Shown piece after piece: positions 44,893 to 54,024 of a DNA stretch of 64,000 nt (the first letter of the stretch is position 1; each line of letters opens with the position of its first letter). The stretch spans positions 1,559,501-1,623,500 of the forward strand of contig NZ_QBKA01000002.1 of assembly GCF_003340475.1 (NCBI RefSeq), in the 5' to 3' direction. This stretch comes from Alteripontixanthobacter maritimus (lineage in GTDB: Bacteria > Pseudomonadota > Alphaproteobacteria > Sphingomonadales > Sphingomonadaceae). The position numbers and the translations under genes were made by a program. The notes under the pieces were generated by a model. The model was not told the origin of the DNA. It worked only from the letters and a program-made list of their open reading frames with translations, and searched no databases.

Positions 44893-46965
44893 TTACCAGG
44901 CAACCTGGAACCCGCCGCGTGCACCCACTTCACCGCTGTCGAACCCGACACCGACACCGGCAGAAACCGAAGCGTTCTCGCTTACTCGCGCCGAAACGGC
45001 CACAGTACCCGCACCCTGGTCTTCAAAGTAGCCGACACCGCCGGACAGGCCGAAAGTCGTGCCTGCGGGAAGCATCGGGCTTTCCATCGCGAGTGCCATC
45101 GCAACACCTTCGTTTGCCTTGTCGATCCCGCGGCGGTTGGCCGAGGTTTCGCCGAACAGCGTATTGATGTTGGCAGTCTGCTGGCTGGTCAACGCCTGCA
45201 GCGATGCGATGTTGCCGGTGTTTGTCGCAACGTTTGCATTCGTCGTCGCCAGCTGCGCATTGGTCGCCATGGAGGTCAGGTTTACACCCTGGCCAAGCGT
45301 ACCGGTACTGTCGACTGTCGCGAAGAACAGATTGCCGTTCTGCGCTGCCGTGCTGGCTGCCAGATTACCGATCGTGACGGAGCTTCCCGCCCCGCCGAGT
45401 ACAACCTGCCCGTCACGGGTTGCTGTTGCCTGGTAACCAACAGCCGTCGATCCGTCGAAGCCTGCATTTGCGGACTGGCCGAGCGCGGTGGACTGGAAGC
45501 CCGCCGCGTTTGCCTGACGACCCAAGGCCGTGGACTGGCCGCCAGTAGCAGAAGCCTGCCAACCGAATGCCTGTGCACCCCGGCCGCTGGAAACCGCTTC
45601 GCCGCCAATGGCAGTGGAGTGGAAGCCGGTTGCCTGCGCGGCATCGCCGACTGCAACCGCGTCTTCGTCGCTGGCTACTGCGAGGTTGCCGACTGCGGTC
45701 GAGGTCAGTGCGGATGCGACCGCGCCTTCACCGACTGCGGTCGAACGCTCACCCGTGGCTTGCGCGATGTGGCCCAATGCAGTTGCCCGCACACCGGTTG
45801 CCGTTGCCCGCCAGCCGAATGCAGTTGCGGCCGTGTTGGTGGCTTGCGCCTGACCGCCGACCGCAGTCGAGGACGTGCCGCTGGCGGTGGTCGCAAGGCC
45901 GCCGGTCGCCGCATCGCGGTTGCCGCCGATCGCCACTGCATCGAGGCCGGTGGCACGTGCGCCGTTACCGACTGCAATGGCATTGTCAGACGTGGCGTCT
46001 GCGTCTTCACCGACAGCCAGCGAGAACTCGCCGGTTGCATCTGCAAGGTGGCCGAATGCCTGTGCCCGTGTGCCGGTCGCGTTGGCGCGCCAGCCGACAG
46101 CCGTCGTCCCAGCGCCTTGAGCAACCGACTCGCCGCCCAGAGCGGTGGTCGAATTGCCGGTAGCGCGCGACGTGTCGCCCAGAGCGAGTGCATCGATACC
46201 GTTGGCAATCGCTTCATTGCCGATCGCGGTAGCGTTGTCCGACTGTGCGTCGGCATTTTCCCCGATGGCGACAGAGCGCGTGCCCTGTGCCGTCGCGAGA
46301 TGGCCCAATGCGGTCGAACGTTCGCCCGATGCGCTTGCGCGCCAGCCGAATGCCTGACCGGCCAGACCCGTCGCCGAGCTTTCCGAACCTACGGCCGTGC
46401 TGTTCACGCCCGACGCATTTGCTGCCTGACCGACCGCAACCGCGTCCGTGTTGGTGGCCTGCGCCTGAAACCCGACCGCTGTTGCTGTTAGGCCGGTTGC
46501 ATCGGTTTGCGAACCGATGCCGGTGGCGCCGAAGCCGGTTGCCACGGCATCTTGCCCGAACGCAGAACTATTTACGCCCTGCGCACGCGCTGCGGCACCG
46601 ACTGCGGTCGAGTTCTGGTTGGATGCAGTGGACGACGCACCAACGGCCGTAGCATTCGAGTTGCTGGCATTGGAGTTTGCACCATTGGCCGTAGCGTTGA
46701 AGCCCGCCGCGTTGCTGTCCTCGCCCGTAGCCGTCGTGTTCGCGCCAGTAGCCGTCGCGTTTTCACCGCAAGCCAGAGCATTATCGCCGGTGGCATCTGC
46801 GCCGCCATCGGTATCGACGCCGTCGGTTGCCGTTCCGTCGTCATTGGTATCGAGTAGGCATTCTTCGGCAGCCACGGTCGTTGGCGTGGCAATAACAAGC
46901 GCGATGGCGGATACTGACGCTGCAAGCGTCAATCCTGCAGCAATATTGGAGGACAGTTTACTCAT
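44893..46965 (-). CDS. YadA-type trimeric autotransporter adhesin
   Basis: A 690-residue type Vc autotransporter. The signal peptide ends near residue 33. An Asp-rich segment with two Cys (C36, C66) follows. Residues 63-525 form a left-handed beta-roll head of about 14-residue AxAxGxxxxA repeats (STAVGxxAxATG type). A short stalk (about 555-610) and the C-terminal YadA anchor (GVAMALAMESPMLPAGTTFGL to FQVAW) follow, with the terminal Trp expected for BAM recognition. Three copies form the outer-membrane barrel. AAGG lies about 12 bp before the ATG. The head contains higher-order repeats (see findings). Confidence 0.94.
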   Translation of the reverse strand: MSKLSSNIAAGLTLAASVSAIALVIATPTTVAAEECLLDTNDDGTATDGVDTDGGADATGDNALACGENATATGANTTATGEDSNAAGFNATANGANSNASNSNATAVGASSTASNQNSTAVGAAARAQGVNSSAFGQDAVATGFGATGIGSQTDATGLTATAVGFQAQATNTDAVAVGQAANASGVNSTAVGSESSATGLAGQAFGWRASASGERSTALGHLATAQGTRSVAIGENADAQSDNATAIGNEAIANGIDALALGDTSRATGNSTTALGGESVAQGAGTTAVGWRANATGTRAQAFGHLADATGEFSLAVGEDADATSDNAIAVGNGARATGLDAVAIGGNRDAATGGLATTASGTSSTAVGGQAQATNTAATAFGWRATATGVRATALGHIAQATGERSTAVGEGAVASALTSTAVGNLAVASDEDAVAVGDAAQATGFHSTAIGGEAVSSGRGAQAFGWQASATGGQSTALGRQANAAGFQSTALGQSANAGFDGSTAVGYQATATRDGQVVLGGAGSSVTIGNLAASTAAQNGNLFFATVDSTGTLGQGVNLTSMATNAQLATTNANVATNTGNIASLQALTSQQTANINTLFGETSANRRGIDKANEGVAMALAMESPMLPAGTTFGLSGGVGYFEDQGAGTVAVSARVSENASVSAGVGVGFDSGEVGARGGFQVAW
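45391..46779 (-). repeat. Adhesin head repeats, 14-residue period with an 84-residue super-repeat
   Basis: The coding repeat spans residues 63-525. GWRA/GWQA landmarks occur at residues 207, 291, 384 and 468, that is, spacings of 84, 93 and 84. The 93 spacing includes an insertion around GGNRDAATGG. Each unit is six 14-residue turns. Confidence 0.85.
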
Positions 46966-47337
46966 AAATATATATACCTTATTGTTTGGATATCAGAAGA
47001 CGCCGACATCCGGTTTTTCCAACGACATTGCCCAAAAACGAGGTTTGGGAAGGTGCCATTGGCGAGCTGCTGTTTCACGAGTGATGCCGCCCATTGTTAC
47101 GGCGAAACGGGCAAATCCCGCCGCGCCAGTCTGATTTGGAAAAACCCCTGTTTTCCCAACACCGGATTGGAACACGAATTGCTTCCGTTACCGGTGTCCA
47201 ATGCGTATGTGAGGGGCCGAACAAAGCGTTGCGTTCGCATCGGCACTCCCTCAGAGTGCTTTGGTAATAATTTGTTAAGCTTAATGCGGCTGGCAGCGCA
47301 AGATTATTCGCTAGATAAGAACCTGAAAGGCTTAGGA
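46966..47337. other. Non-coding region between the adhesin and astD (372 bp)
   Basis: No gene is supported here. Near the adhesin the sequence is AT-rich (AAATATATATACC at 46965-46977). It holds an imperfect inverted repeat TTGGAAAAA/TTTTCCCAA at 47136-47159 and a second one, ATTGGAACAC/GTGTCCAAT, at 47165-47201. Both are plausible operator or transcript ends. An in-frame ATG at 47284 for astD uses rare codons (CTA, TTA) and lacks a ribosome binding site. Confidence 0.6.
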
Positions 47338-48753
47338 TTGACCGACACCGAACTGGTATCCTTCGAGCCTGCAACCGGCGCGGAATTATGGCGTGGTATG
47401 CCGGGCGATGTCGATGCCGCGGTAGAGGCCGCGCGGCGTGCCTGGCCCGAATGGGCAGCGCAGCCGCTGGCAAAGCGCATCGAACTGTGCCGCCGCTTCG
47501 CCAACGAGGTACGCAAGCAGAACGACGTGTTTGCCGAACTGATCGCGCGTGAAACCGGCAAGCCCTTGTGGGAAGCACGGACCGAAGTCGAGGCGGTCAT
47601 CAACAAGGTGGATATCTCGGTCACCGCCTATGCCGAACGTACCGGCCAGAAGAAGCTGGACAGCGCGCTTGCCGGTACTGCGGCACTGCGCCACAAACCG
47701 CATGGTGTGATGGCCGTGCTCGGCCCGTACAACTTTCCCGCGCACCTGCCCAACGGCCACATCGTCCCCGCCCTGATTGCTGGCAATGCGGTAATCCTCA
47801 AGCCTTCGGAAAAGACCCCGGCGGTGGGCGAGTTCCTGATGGGTTGTTTCAAACGGGCAGGCGTGCCAGCGGCCATCGTGCAATGCCTGATCGGCGGTCC
47901 GCAAGAGGGCAAGGATCTGGTCGCACATCCGGGTATCGATGGTGTGCTGTTCACCGGCAGCGCACAGGCTGGCATTGCTATCAATAAGAGGCTGGCGACC
48001 AACCCGGGCAAGATCGTCGCGCTGGAGATGGGCGGTAACAATCCGATCGTGGTGACCGACACACCCAAGATCGAGGATGCCGCCGTGTTGATCGTGCAAA
48101 GCGCCTTTACCACTGCGGGCCAACGCTGCACTGCCGGGCGGCGCCTGATCGTGGTCGATTCCATGTATGATGCGCTGATTGCGGAAGTAAAAAAGCTGGC
48201 CGGGCGCATTATCTTCGGCGAGCCGTTTTCCGATCCTGCCCCGTTCATGGGGCCGGTGATCGACAACGCCGCCGCCGACCAGCTGACCGAAAGCTTCCTC
48301 TATCTGCTTTCCAACGGTGGACGCGCGATCAAGCACATGACGCGGCCGCAGGATTCGCTGCCATTCCTCAGCCCTGCGATTATCGACACCACAGATATGA
48401 CCGACCGGCCCGATGTCGAACTGTTCGGGCCGTTACTGCAAGTCATCCGCGTGGCCGACCTCGACGCCGCTATTGCCGAGGCGAACAACACCCGCTTCGG
48501 CCTCGCCGCTTCCCTGATCGGAGGGTCGCCGCAGGATTACAATCGGTTCTGGGCCAACATCCGGGCGGGCATCGTCAACTGGAACCGACCCACCAACGGC
48601 GCATCGTCCAAGGCACCATTTGGCGGGCTTGGCCTGTCGGGCAACCACCGCGCAGCCGCCTACTACGCCGCCGATTATTGCGCCTATCCCGTTGCCAGCA
48701 CAGAGGTGGAGCAGCCGCGCGCCAGTGTCGGGGTAGGCTTCTCCGACGGATAA
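47338..48753 (+). CDS. astD: Succinylglutamate-semialdehyde dehydrogenase
   Basis: A 471-residue NAD-dependent aldehyde dehydrogenase of the AstD type, which oxidises succinylglutamate semialdehyde in the arginine succinyltransferase pathway. It starts TDTELVSFEPATGAELWRG, has GPYNFPAHLPNGHIVPALIAGN, and the active Cys in TTAGQRCTAGRRL. The catalytic Glu is in ALEMGGNNP. The TTG at 47338 is chosen because AAAGG lies 9 bp before it and the usual AstD start matches there. ATG 47284 is the alternative. No other ast gene is in the window, so the pathway assignment is by similarity. Confidence 0.85.
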   Translation: MTDTELVSFEPATGAELWRGMPGDVDAAVEAARRAWPEWAAQPLAKRIELCRRFANEVRKQNDVFAELIARETGKPLWEARTEVEAVINKVDISVTAYAERTGQKKLDSALAGTAALRHKPHGVMAVLGPYNFPAHLPNGHIVPALIAGNAVILKPSEKTPAVGEFLMGCFKRAGVPAAIVQCLIGGPQEGKDLVAHPGIDGVLFTGSAQAGIAINKRLATNPGKIVALEMGGNNPIVVTDTPKIEDAAVLIVQSAFTTAGQRCTAGRRLIVVDSMYDALIAEVKKLAGRIIFGEPFSDPAPFMGPVIDNAAADQLTESFLYLLSNGGRAIKHMTRPQDSLPFLSPAIIDTTDMTDRPDVELFGPLLQVIRVADLDAAIAEANNTRFGLAASLIGGSPQDYNRFWANIRAGIVNWNRPTNGASSKAPFGGLGLSGNHRAAAYYAADYCAYPVASTEVEQPRASVGVGFSDG

Positions 48754-48799
48754 TCTCGCCAGCTGTCAGTAGCTTTTTGTCGCAATCATCGACCGCGCA

Positions 48800-49516
48800 T
48801 CACCTGTCGATGACAAGGTAATCCAATTGACTGGTTCCATCGCTCGCGTCCGTAGCGGCGACGATTAACGTTCGGCCCTCTTTGGTCGCAACGATGCGAT
48901 ACTCTCCGTCCGTATTGCCGAACTTCCGCGCATATCCTGCATTCCCCAGCAGCATCGAATAGAAAGCCAACACATCCTCGCGAGGAACCGGTGCGACCGC
49001 CCGTACGATGCGTGCCTTGCAGCGTTCTCCGTTCCCGCCAGCCGCTTCTATCACCGCCGCCATCGGATAAATCGGCAGGGTATCCGGCAATTCCACGCTC
49101 CATTGATGCGCATAGGATAGCGGCGCATCGCAACTTCCGTCCCCCATTACCGAAGCCAGCCTCTGTCCGGCGACCGGCATCGCACCCAGCGGCCGCATGT
49201 TGATTTTTACGAAACGATCGTCAGGAAGCTCCAGCGTGGCAGACGACTTGGCAAGCTCGCTCGCCTTGCGCCGCGCGCGGGCTTGCGCATCGGCGGCGAA
49301 GGTTATGGCGGGCAGCGCCTGACTCGCGCCGCCGGTCAGCGCGGCATTACCCTCGTTCTGGTTCACAAGGTCGGGGTCGACCATCAGCTGGTCGTTCAGT
49401 GCCGCCTGCGTTGCCGGATCGGGGTCAGGAGGCGGCGAGGCGGTTTCAGGCTCAGCATTACAGGCCGCCATCATCAGGGCTGCAGCGGCTGGCAAAATGA
49501 AAATCCGTACTTGCAT
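48800..49516 (-). CDS. Lipoprotein of unknown function
   Basis: A 238-residue lipoprotein. The lipobox ALMMAAC follows a short n-region (MQVRIFILPAAA), with Cys19 as the likely lipidation site. A Pro/Asp-rich spacer (PETASPPPDPDPATQ) precedes a folded domain with two more Cys (SCDAPLSY and RCKARIV) and a C-terminal strand-rich segment (YRIVATKEGRTLIVAATD). No family recognised. Alternative starts lie a few codons upstream. Convergent with astD. Confidence 0.75.
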   Translation of the reverse strand: MQVRIFILPAAAALMMAACNAEPETASPPPDPDPATQAALNDQLMVDPDLVNQNEGNAALTGGASQALPAITFAADAQARARRKASELAKSSATLELPDDRFVKINMRPLGAMPVAGQRLASVMGDGSCDAPLSYAHQWSVELPDTLPIYPMAAVIEAAGGNGERCKARIVRAVAPVPREDVLAFYSMLLGNAGYARKFGNTDGEYRIVATKEGRTLIVAATDASDGTSQLDYLVIDR

Positions 49517-49665
49517 CCGTGCGACCATACGCCGCGCCGGCAAAAAAGTAGAGACACCCCGCCACCCTTTTTCGCAAAGGATGACGAGATGCCTCTCACG
49601 GCTCGGTGGTGTGCCGCGCTTCCGGTCCGGGTGGGCGAACCGAAAAGTTTGTCAGCGTTGCCCGC

Positions 49666-50169
49666 TTAGCGGCAGCGCGAATTGCTCTTGTCGATGGCAC
49701 GGCCAAGGATGGCTCCGCCTGCTGCGCCCAGAATGGTGCCCAGCGTCCGGTCTCCACGACCTGCCAGTTCCCGGCCGGCCAGTGCGCCAACAGCGCCGCC
49801 GATCAGAAGGCCGGTCGTGCCGTTATCCTTCTTGCAGTAATACCGTCCGTCGCGGCCCTGCCAGATGCGGGTATTGTTGCGGATAGGATCGCCATAATAA
49901 CGGTTGTCCTGATAGCGGTCGCCGCGATAGCTCCGGCGGTCGTCGTAATACCGATCTTTGTGACCGCGCCCCTTCTTGTGCCAGCGGCGGTGATGGTCAT
50001 TCGTCACGTCCATGAACACGGCGCTCTGATAAGCTGGCGCGGTCTGCGTCATCGGCGCGGTAACCGCCGGCGCAGATGCCGGAGCGACTGCAGCAACAGC
50101 TGGCATTGCAAATGCAAGACCCGGCGCTGCGATAGCGATGGCGGCGAATTTCAATGTGTTCTTCTGCAT
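49666..50169 (-). CDS. Glycine-zipper 2TM domain protein, exported
   Basis: A 167-residue exported protein. The signal peptide cleaves near AVAAV. A middle part is rich in Arg, Asp and Tyr (HRRWHKKGRGHKDRYYDDRRSYRGDRYQ, read in parts), and the C-terminal glycine zipper (GLLIGGAVGALAGRELAGRG, then LGTILGAAGGAILGRAID) would pack against a membrane. Similar proteins (Rick17 kDa antigen-like) sit in the envelope with unknown role. Two Cys residues (C112 and C166, in YYCKK and SRCR) may form a disulphide. Divergent from rarD. Confidence 0.88.
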   Translation of the reverse strand: MQKNTLKFAAIAIAAPGLAFAMPAVAAVAPASAPAVTAPMTQTAPAYQSAVFMDVTNDHHRRWHKKGRGHKDRYYDDRRSYRGDRYQDNRYYGDPIRNNTRIWQGRDGRYYCKKDNGTTGLLIGGAVGALAGRELAGRGDRTLGTILGAAGGAILGRAIDKSNSRCR

Positions 50170-50386
50170 GACAAATCCTTCCTCAACGGTTGTGACCGAC
50201 CCGGAAACCCGGTGGCCCGGCGTGTCGCCCCTTCGACGTGTTCATGGATAGGCCCGTTTTTATGAACGCCACTAAAACGGTTCATACAGAATGGGACTTT
50301 TCTGAATTTTGTAGTCCAGTAGTGGTTTTTTATCGACGAAACGCTTCGCTTGCCGCCTTGCGTGGTTAAGCCTAGGCGCGGATGCG

Positions 50387-51358
50387 ATGTCCGGCCCTCA
50401 AACTTCTGTCTCCACAACCTCTCGCAGCGCTACCAGCGATGCCAGCGATCCATCAGCCACGAAGAGCGGATTGTTCGCGGCGCTTGGGGCTTATGTTATT
50501 TGGGGTTTCCTGCCGCTCTATCTGATTCTCGTGAAGATCGTGCCGCCGACCGAGTTCGTGGCATGGCGTATTATCTGGACGCTACCGCTCTGCTTGCTGA
50601 TCGTAATGCTACGCGGCCAGCGGCACGCCCTGATGACTGCTGTGCGAAGCGGGGCGGTGATGCTTACCCTGCTCCTGACCGCTGTGCTGATCGCGATCAA
50701 CTGGCTCGTCTATATCTGGGCGATCCAGAATGGAGAGGTCTACGCCGCCAGTCTGGGCTATTATATAAACCCACTGCTCAATGTGGTGCTTGGCACCGTG
50801 TTCCTCGGCGAAAAACTGACCCGGCGGCAGTGGGCGGCGGTTGCCTTGGCCGCGTGCGGCGTGGCGTTGTTGTTGGGCGGCGCGCTCACCACACTGTGGA
50901 TCAGCCTGACATTGGCAGCCAGCTTCGGAACTTATGGCCTGTTGCGCAAGCGGGTCGACGTCGGCGCGGTGCCCGGCCTGACCATCGAATCGGCAATCCT
51001 GATCCTCCCTGCCATGGCCGCGGTAGTGTATTTCGCTGGCCTTCCTGCAGGATCGTCATTCGGCAATGATTTGTCCTTGTCGCTGCTTATCATGCTCGGC
51101 GGCGTGTTGACTGCCGTCCCGCTGCTATTGTTCGCGATTGCGGCGCGTCGAATGGCCTATTCCACTCTGGGCTTCATCCAGTTCCTTGCCCCAACCATCG
51201 TCTTCATCCTCGGCCTGACGGTATTCGGTCAGGAGCTGAAAACAGTGCAGCTCGCCTGTTTCATTTTGATCTGGAGCGCAGCGGCGATCTTCGTGTGGGA
51301 TATCTGGGCCCGGCAACAGCGTCCTCCGCTGGTGCCAAGCGAACCTGCCAAAGGCTAA
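50387..51358 (+). CDS. rarD: EamA-family transporter RarD
   Basis: A 323-residue protein with ten hydrophobic helices and the RarD start [19 protein letters not shown]. Conserved RarD parts include [23 protein letters not shown] and SYSTLGF-type FQFLAPT segments ([18 protein letters not shown]). RarD is linked to chloramphenicol resistance in some hosts but its natural substrate is not known. It overlaps the end of pyrC by 4 bp. Confidence 0.92.
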   Translation: MSGPQTSVSTTSRSATSDASDPSATKSGLFAALGAYVIWGFLPLYLILVKIVPPTEFVAWRIIWTLPLCLLIVMLRGQRHALMTAVRSGAVMLTLLLTAVLIAINWLVYIWAIQNGEVYAASLGYYINPLLNVVLGTVFLGEKLTRRQWAAVALAACGVALLLGGALTTLWISLTLAASFGTYGLLRKRVDVGAVPGLTIESAILILPAMAAVVYFAGLPAGSSFGNDLSLSLLIMLGGVLTAVPLLLFAIAARRMAYSTLGFIQFLAPTIVFILGLTVFGQELKTVQLACFILIWSAAAIFVWDIWARQQRPPLVPSEPAKG

Positions 51359-52398
51359 TCTGCCGCCGCGTCCAGCGTCCAGCCCAGTGTTTTCCCGGCA
51401 TGGAACGGCACCAGTTCCGCATCGCCAGCCCGCACCATATCGGGTACCGCGCAATCCACCTGCCGCAATGTGATGCGCGCTTCGTTCACAGGCAGGCCGT
51501 AAAATGCGGGGCCGTGGAGCGAGGCAAAGCCTTCCAGCCGATCCAGCGCGTTTTCCTGCGCAAATACTTCGGCATAGGATTCCAGCGCATAGGGCGCGTT
51601 GAATATGCCGGCGCAGCCGCAGGCGCTTTCCTTGGCTGCACGCTCATGCGGCGCGCTGTCGGTGCCGAGGAAGAATTTGGGTGAGCCCGACACCGCAGCA
51701 GCGCGCAGAGCGAGGCGATGCAACTCACGCTTCGCCACCGGCAGGCAGTACGCGTGCGGTTGGATACCGCCCACCAGCATCGCGTTACGATTGATATGCA
51801 AATGGTGCGGCGTAATCGTGGCTGCGACATTGGCACTCGTGCCTTTCACGAATTCGACCGCCTGGCTGGTGGTGATATGTTCGAACACCACTTTCAGGTC
51901 GGGCAGGTCGCGCACCAGGGGCGCCAGAATGCGGTCTATAAATTCCGCCTCGCGGTCGAACACATCCACATCCGCGTCGGTCACTTCGCCATGCACGCAC
52001 AAAACCATGCCGATCTGCGCCATCCGCTCCAGCACGCCGCGAATATTGGCAATGTCGGTTACGCCATGCGCCGAATTTGTCGTCGCACCGGCCGGGTACA
52101 GCTTTGCCGCAGTGAATACGCCGTCCGCGAAACCGGCCGCAAGATCGTCCGCATCGGTCTGGTCTGTAAGGTAGCACGTCATCAGCGGCGTGAAGTCCGC
52201 ACTCTCTGGCAAGGCGTCCATAATTCGCGTCCGATACTCCAGCGCCGCATTCGCGGTTGTCACCGGCGGCGAGAGGTTGGGCATTACGATTGCGCGGGCA
52301 AATTGGCGTGCGGTATACGGAAGCACGCCGCGCAGCATCTCGCCATCGCGCAGGTGCAAGTGCCAGTCGTCGGGGCGGCGGATCGTGAGGGCGGTCAT
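51355..52398 (-). CDS. pyrC: Dihydroorotase (type II)
   Basis: A 347-residue zinc hydrolase that closes carbamoyl aspartate to dihydroorotate in pyrimidine synthesis. [20 protein letters not shown] holds the HxH metal ligands, and [20 protein letters not shown] and [14 protein letters not shown] hold later His/Glu ligands. The C-terminal GTDSAPH carries the final Asp ligand. Length and motifs match PyrC of E. coli (type II). Confidence 0.95.
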   Translation of the reverse strand: MTALTIRRPDDWHLHLRDGEMLRGVLPYTARQFARAIVMPNLSPPVTTANAALEYRTRIMDALPESADFTPLMTCYLTDQTDADDLAAGFADGVFTAAKLYPAGATTNSAHGVTDIANIRGVLERMAQIGMVLCVHGEVTDADVDVFDREAEFIDRILAPLVRDLPDLKVVFEHITTSQAVEFVKGTSANVAATITPHHLHINRNAMLVGGIQPHAYCLPVAKRELHRLALRAAAVSGSPKFFLGTDSAPHERAAKESACGCAGIFNAPYALESYAEVFAQENALDRLEGFASLHGPAFYGLPVNEARITLRQVDCAVPDMVRAGDAELVPFHAGKTLGWTLDAAAD

Positions 52399-52555
52399 TA
52401 CGGGGTTCCGGTGGTAATTTCATGGATGATGGTGGGCAGCACTTTGCGGGTTACACGGGATGCACTTCCCATTGCGAGGTATTTTCGCCGCTTGCGCCCG
52501 CCCACTTCGGAGCAATTGCTTGATAGCACCTGTCCCCTGCCCCATCTCCTTAACC

Positions 52556-53305
52556 ATGCAAGCATCCCTTCTGTCCGACCGCGCCGTTATCCGGCTATCC
52601 CCACAAGATGCTGAGGAGGACGTGGCGACGTTTTTGCAGGGTTTGGTGACGAACGATGTCGGGACCGCGGATTCAGCTGGCGGTCCTGTCTACGCCGCGT
52701 TGCTGAGCGCGCAGGGCAAGGCGATGTTCGATTTTATCGTCTGGCCGGATGGCAAGAATTTGCTGATCGATTGCGAGGCAGAGCTGGCGGACGAGCTGGT
52801 CAAGCGCCTGTCGCTATATCGGTTGCGCCGTCCGATTACGATCGCCCGCGATCCCACCTTGGCAGTTCACTGGTCGATCGAGCGCCGGGAAGGTGCCGCG
52901 CCCGACCCGCGGCTCTCCGAACTTGGCTATCGCTGGCTCGCACCAGCGCAGGACAACACCGTTTCCGCCGATGCCGAATGGCGCGCGCACCGCCTAGCAA
53001 CAGGTGTTCCGGAAGGGCGCGGCGAGCTGGGTGATATCCTGTGGCTGGAAACAAACGCCGCAGAATTGAACGGCGTCAGTTTTACAAAGGGCTGCTACAT
53101 CGGCCAGGAGAACACCGCGCGCATGAACTGGCGGCAAAAGGTCAACCGGCGGCTGGTGGTGGTCCCGCTCGACCGGTCGGAGCCAAAACGACAGCGGGCG
53201 CAATATCCGCAGCTCGGTCTGGCAGTCGATCATTTGCGGGTGACAGATATTCCCGCCGACCTGCAACCGGGCTGGATGGGCCAGCCGGAGATTCCGCAGG
53301 ACTGA
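52556..53305 (+). CDS. ygfZ: YgfZ/GcvT-type folate-binding protein
   Basis: A 249-residue member of the YgfZ/CAF17/IBA57 group, tetrahydrofolate-binding proteins that help assemble or repair Fe-S clusters. The signature KGCYIGQE lies near residues 178-185 with the conserved Cys. DVATFLQGLVTNDV and LLSAQGKAMFDFIVW are the other standard parts. ATG 52556 is used because the upstream open frame has no family match. It converges on the TetR gene with only 3 bp between the stops. Confidence 0.9.
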   Translation: MQASLLSDRAVIRLSPQDAEEDVATFLQGLVTNDVGTADSAGGPVYAALLSAQGKAMFDFIVWPDGKNLLIDCEAELADELVKRLSLYRLRRPITIARDPTLAVHWSIERREGAAPDPRLSELGYRWLAPAQDNTVSADAEWRAHRLATGVPEGRGELGDILWLETNAAELNGVSFTKGCYIGQENTARMNWRQKVNRRLVVVPLDRSEPKRQRAQYPQLGLAVDHLRVTDIPADLQPGWMGQPEIPQD

Positions 53306-53308
53306 TTG

Positions 53309-53920
53309 TCAGGCTGTCGGAACGGCCTGGGCGACATCCTGCACGATGGAATCCGACACAAACCGTTCGGCCATGTCGCGCGCGGTCGAATCTGGCAGGC
53401 GGAGCGATTTCGTCAGCGCATCCCCGATCAACGAATTTCCGAGCGACATTAGTACGACCGCCAGCGTGGCACGGTGCGCTTCCACGTCGACACCATGATC
53501 ACCCTCCTCGGGATGCAATTCATCCACCATCTGGTGAATGGTTTCCACAAAAGGCTCGATGGCGTCCTCATGCCCGGTGGCCAGCATCCATGCGACCAGC
53601 GCGCCGCCGCCTTCCTTGTCCAGCGCGTCGAACGCCAGATCCACGATCTCGCGCGGCTGGGCAATGCCAGCCTGCGCACCACGCACGGTTTCGGCAATCG
53701 ATTCGCACACGGTTGCGGCGAGATGTTCGGCCAGCGCCTTTTGCAGACCGGCGGCAGACCCGAAATGGTGCAGCAAATTGGCGTGGGTGCGCCCGATACG
53801 CGCCGACACAGCCTTGAGAGTTACTGCTTGTGGACCCGCCTCGATCAATAGCGCACGCGCCGCTTCCAGCGCGGCAAGGCGTGATGCCTCCGGGGTCAGA
53901 CGTCTGCGGATAGTGGCCAT
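53309..53920 (-). CDS. TetR-family transcriptional regulator
   Basis: A 203-residue regulator. The N-terminal HTH is EAARALLIEAGPQAVTLKAV to SARIGRTHANLLHHFGSAAGL (read in parts; residues about 18-62). The C-terminal ligand domain has long helices. It faces the di-metal hydrolase gene across 104 bp that hold a perfect 15-bp inverted repeat (53970-54004), so it probably represses that gene and itself. The ligand is unknown; regulators beside such hydrolases may respond to lipids, but that is inference. Confidence 0.93.
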   Translation of the reverse strand: MATIRRRLTPEASRLAALEAARALLIEAGPQAVTLKAVSARIGRTHANLLHHFGSAAGLQKALAEHLAATVCESIAETVRGAQAGIAQPREIVDLAFDALDKEGGGALVAWMLATGHEDAIEPFVETIHQMVDELHPEEGDHGVDVEAHRATLAVVLMSLGNSLIGDALTKSLRLPDSTARDMAERFVSDSIVQDVAQAVPTA

Positions 53921-53969
53921 GGCGCAGGATTAGGCCGGGTGGAGCGGATCGGCAAGCGATGCCTTATTG

Positions 53970-54004
53970 ACACCAATGTCAGTAGGGCTTACTGACATTG
54001 GTGT
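53970..54004. promoter_or_regulatory. Perfect 15-bp inverted repeat, putative TetR operator
   Basis: ACACCAATGTCAGTA (53970-53984) and TACTGACATTGGTGT (53990-54004) match exactly around GGGCT. TTGACA (53967-53972) and TACTGA (53990-53995) are a -35/-10-like pair spaced 17 bp that would drive the hydrolase gene at 54025. Binding of the TetR protein would cover this promoter. The TGACAccaaTGTCA core is a palindrome itself. Confidence 0.75.
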
Positions 54005-54024
54005 AAGTTACAGTTGGAGCCGCC

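Noticed and set aside
45567-46652. Several open frames opposite the adhesin rich in Arg, Cys or Trp
   Set aside because: They come from the repeated, GC-rich adhesin sequence read backwards and have no known motif.
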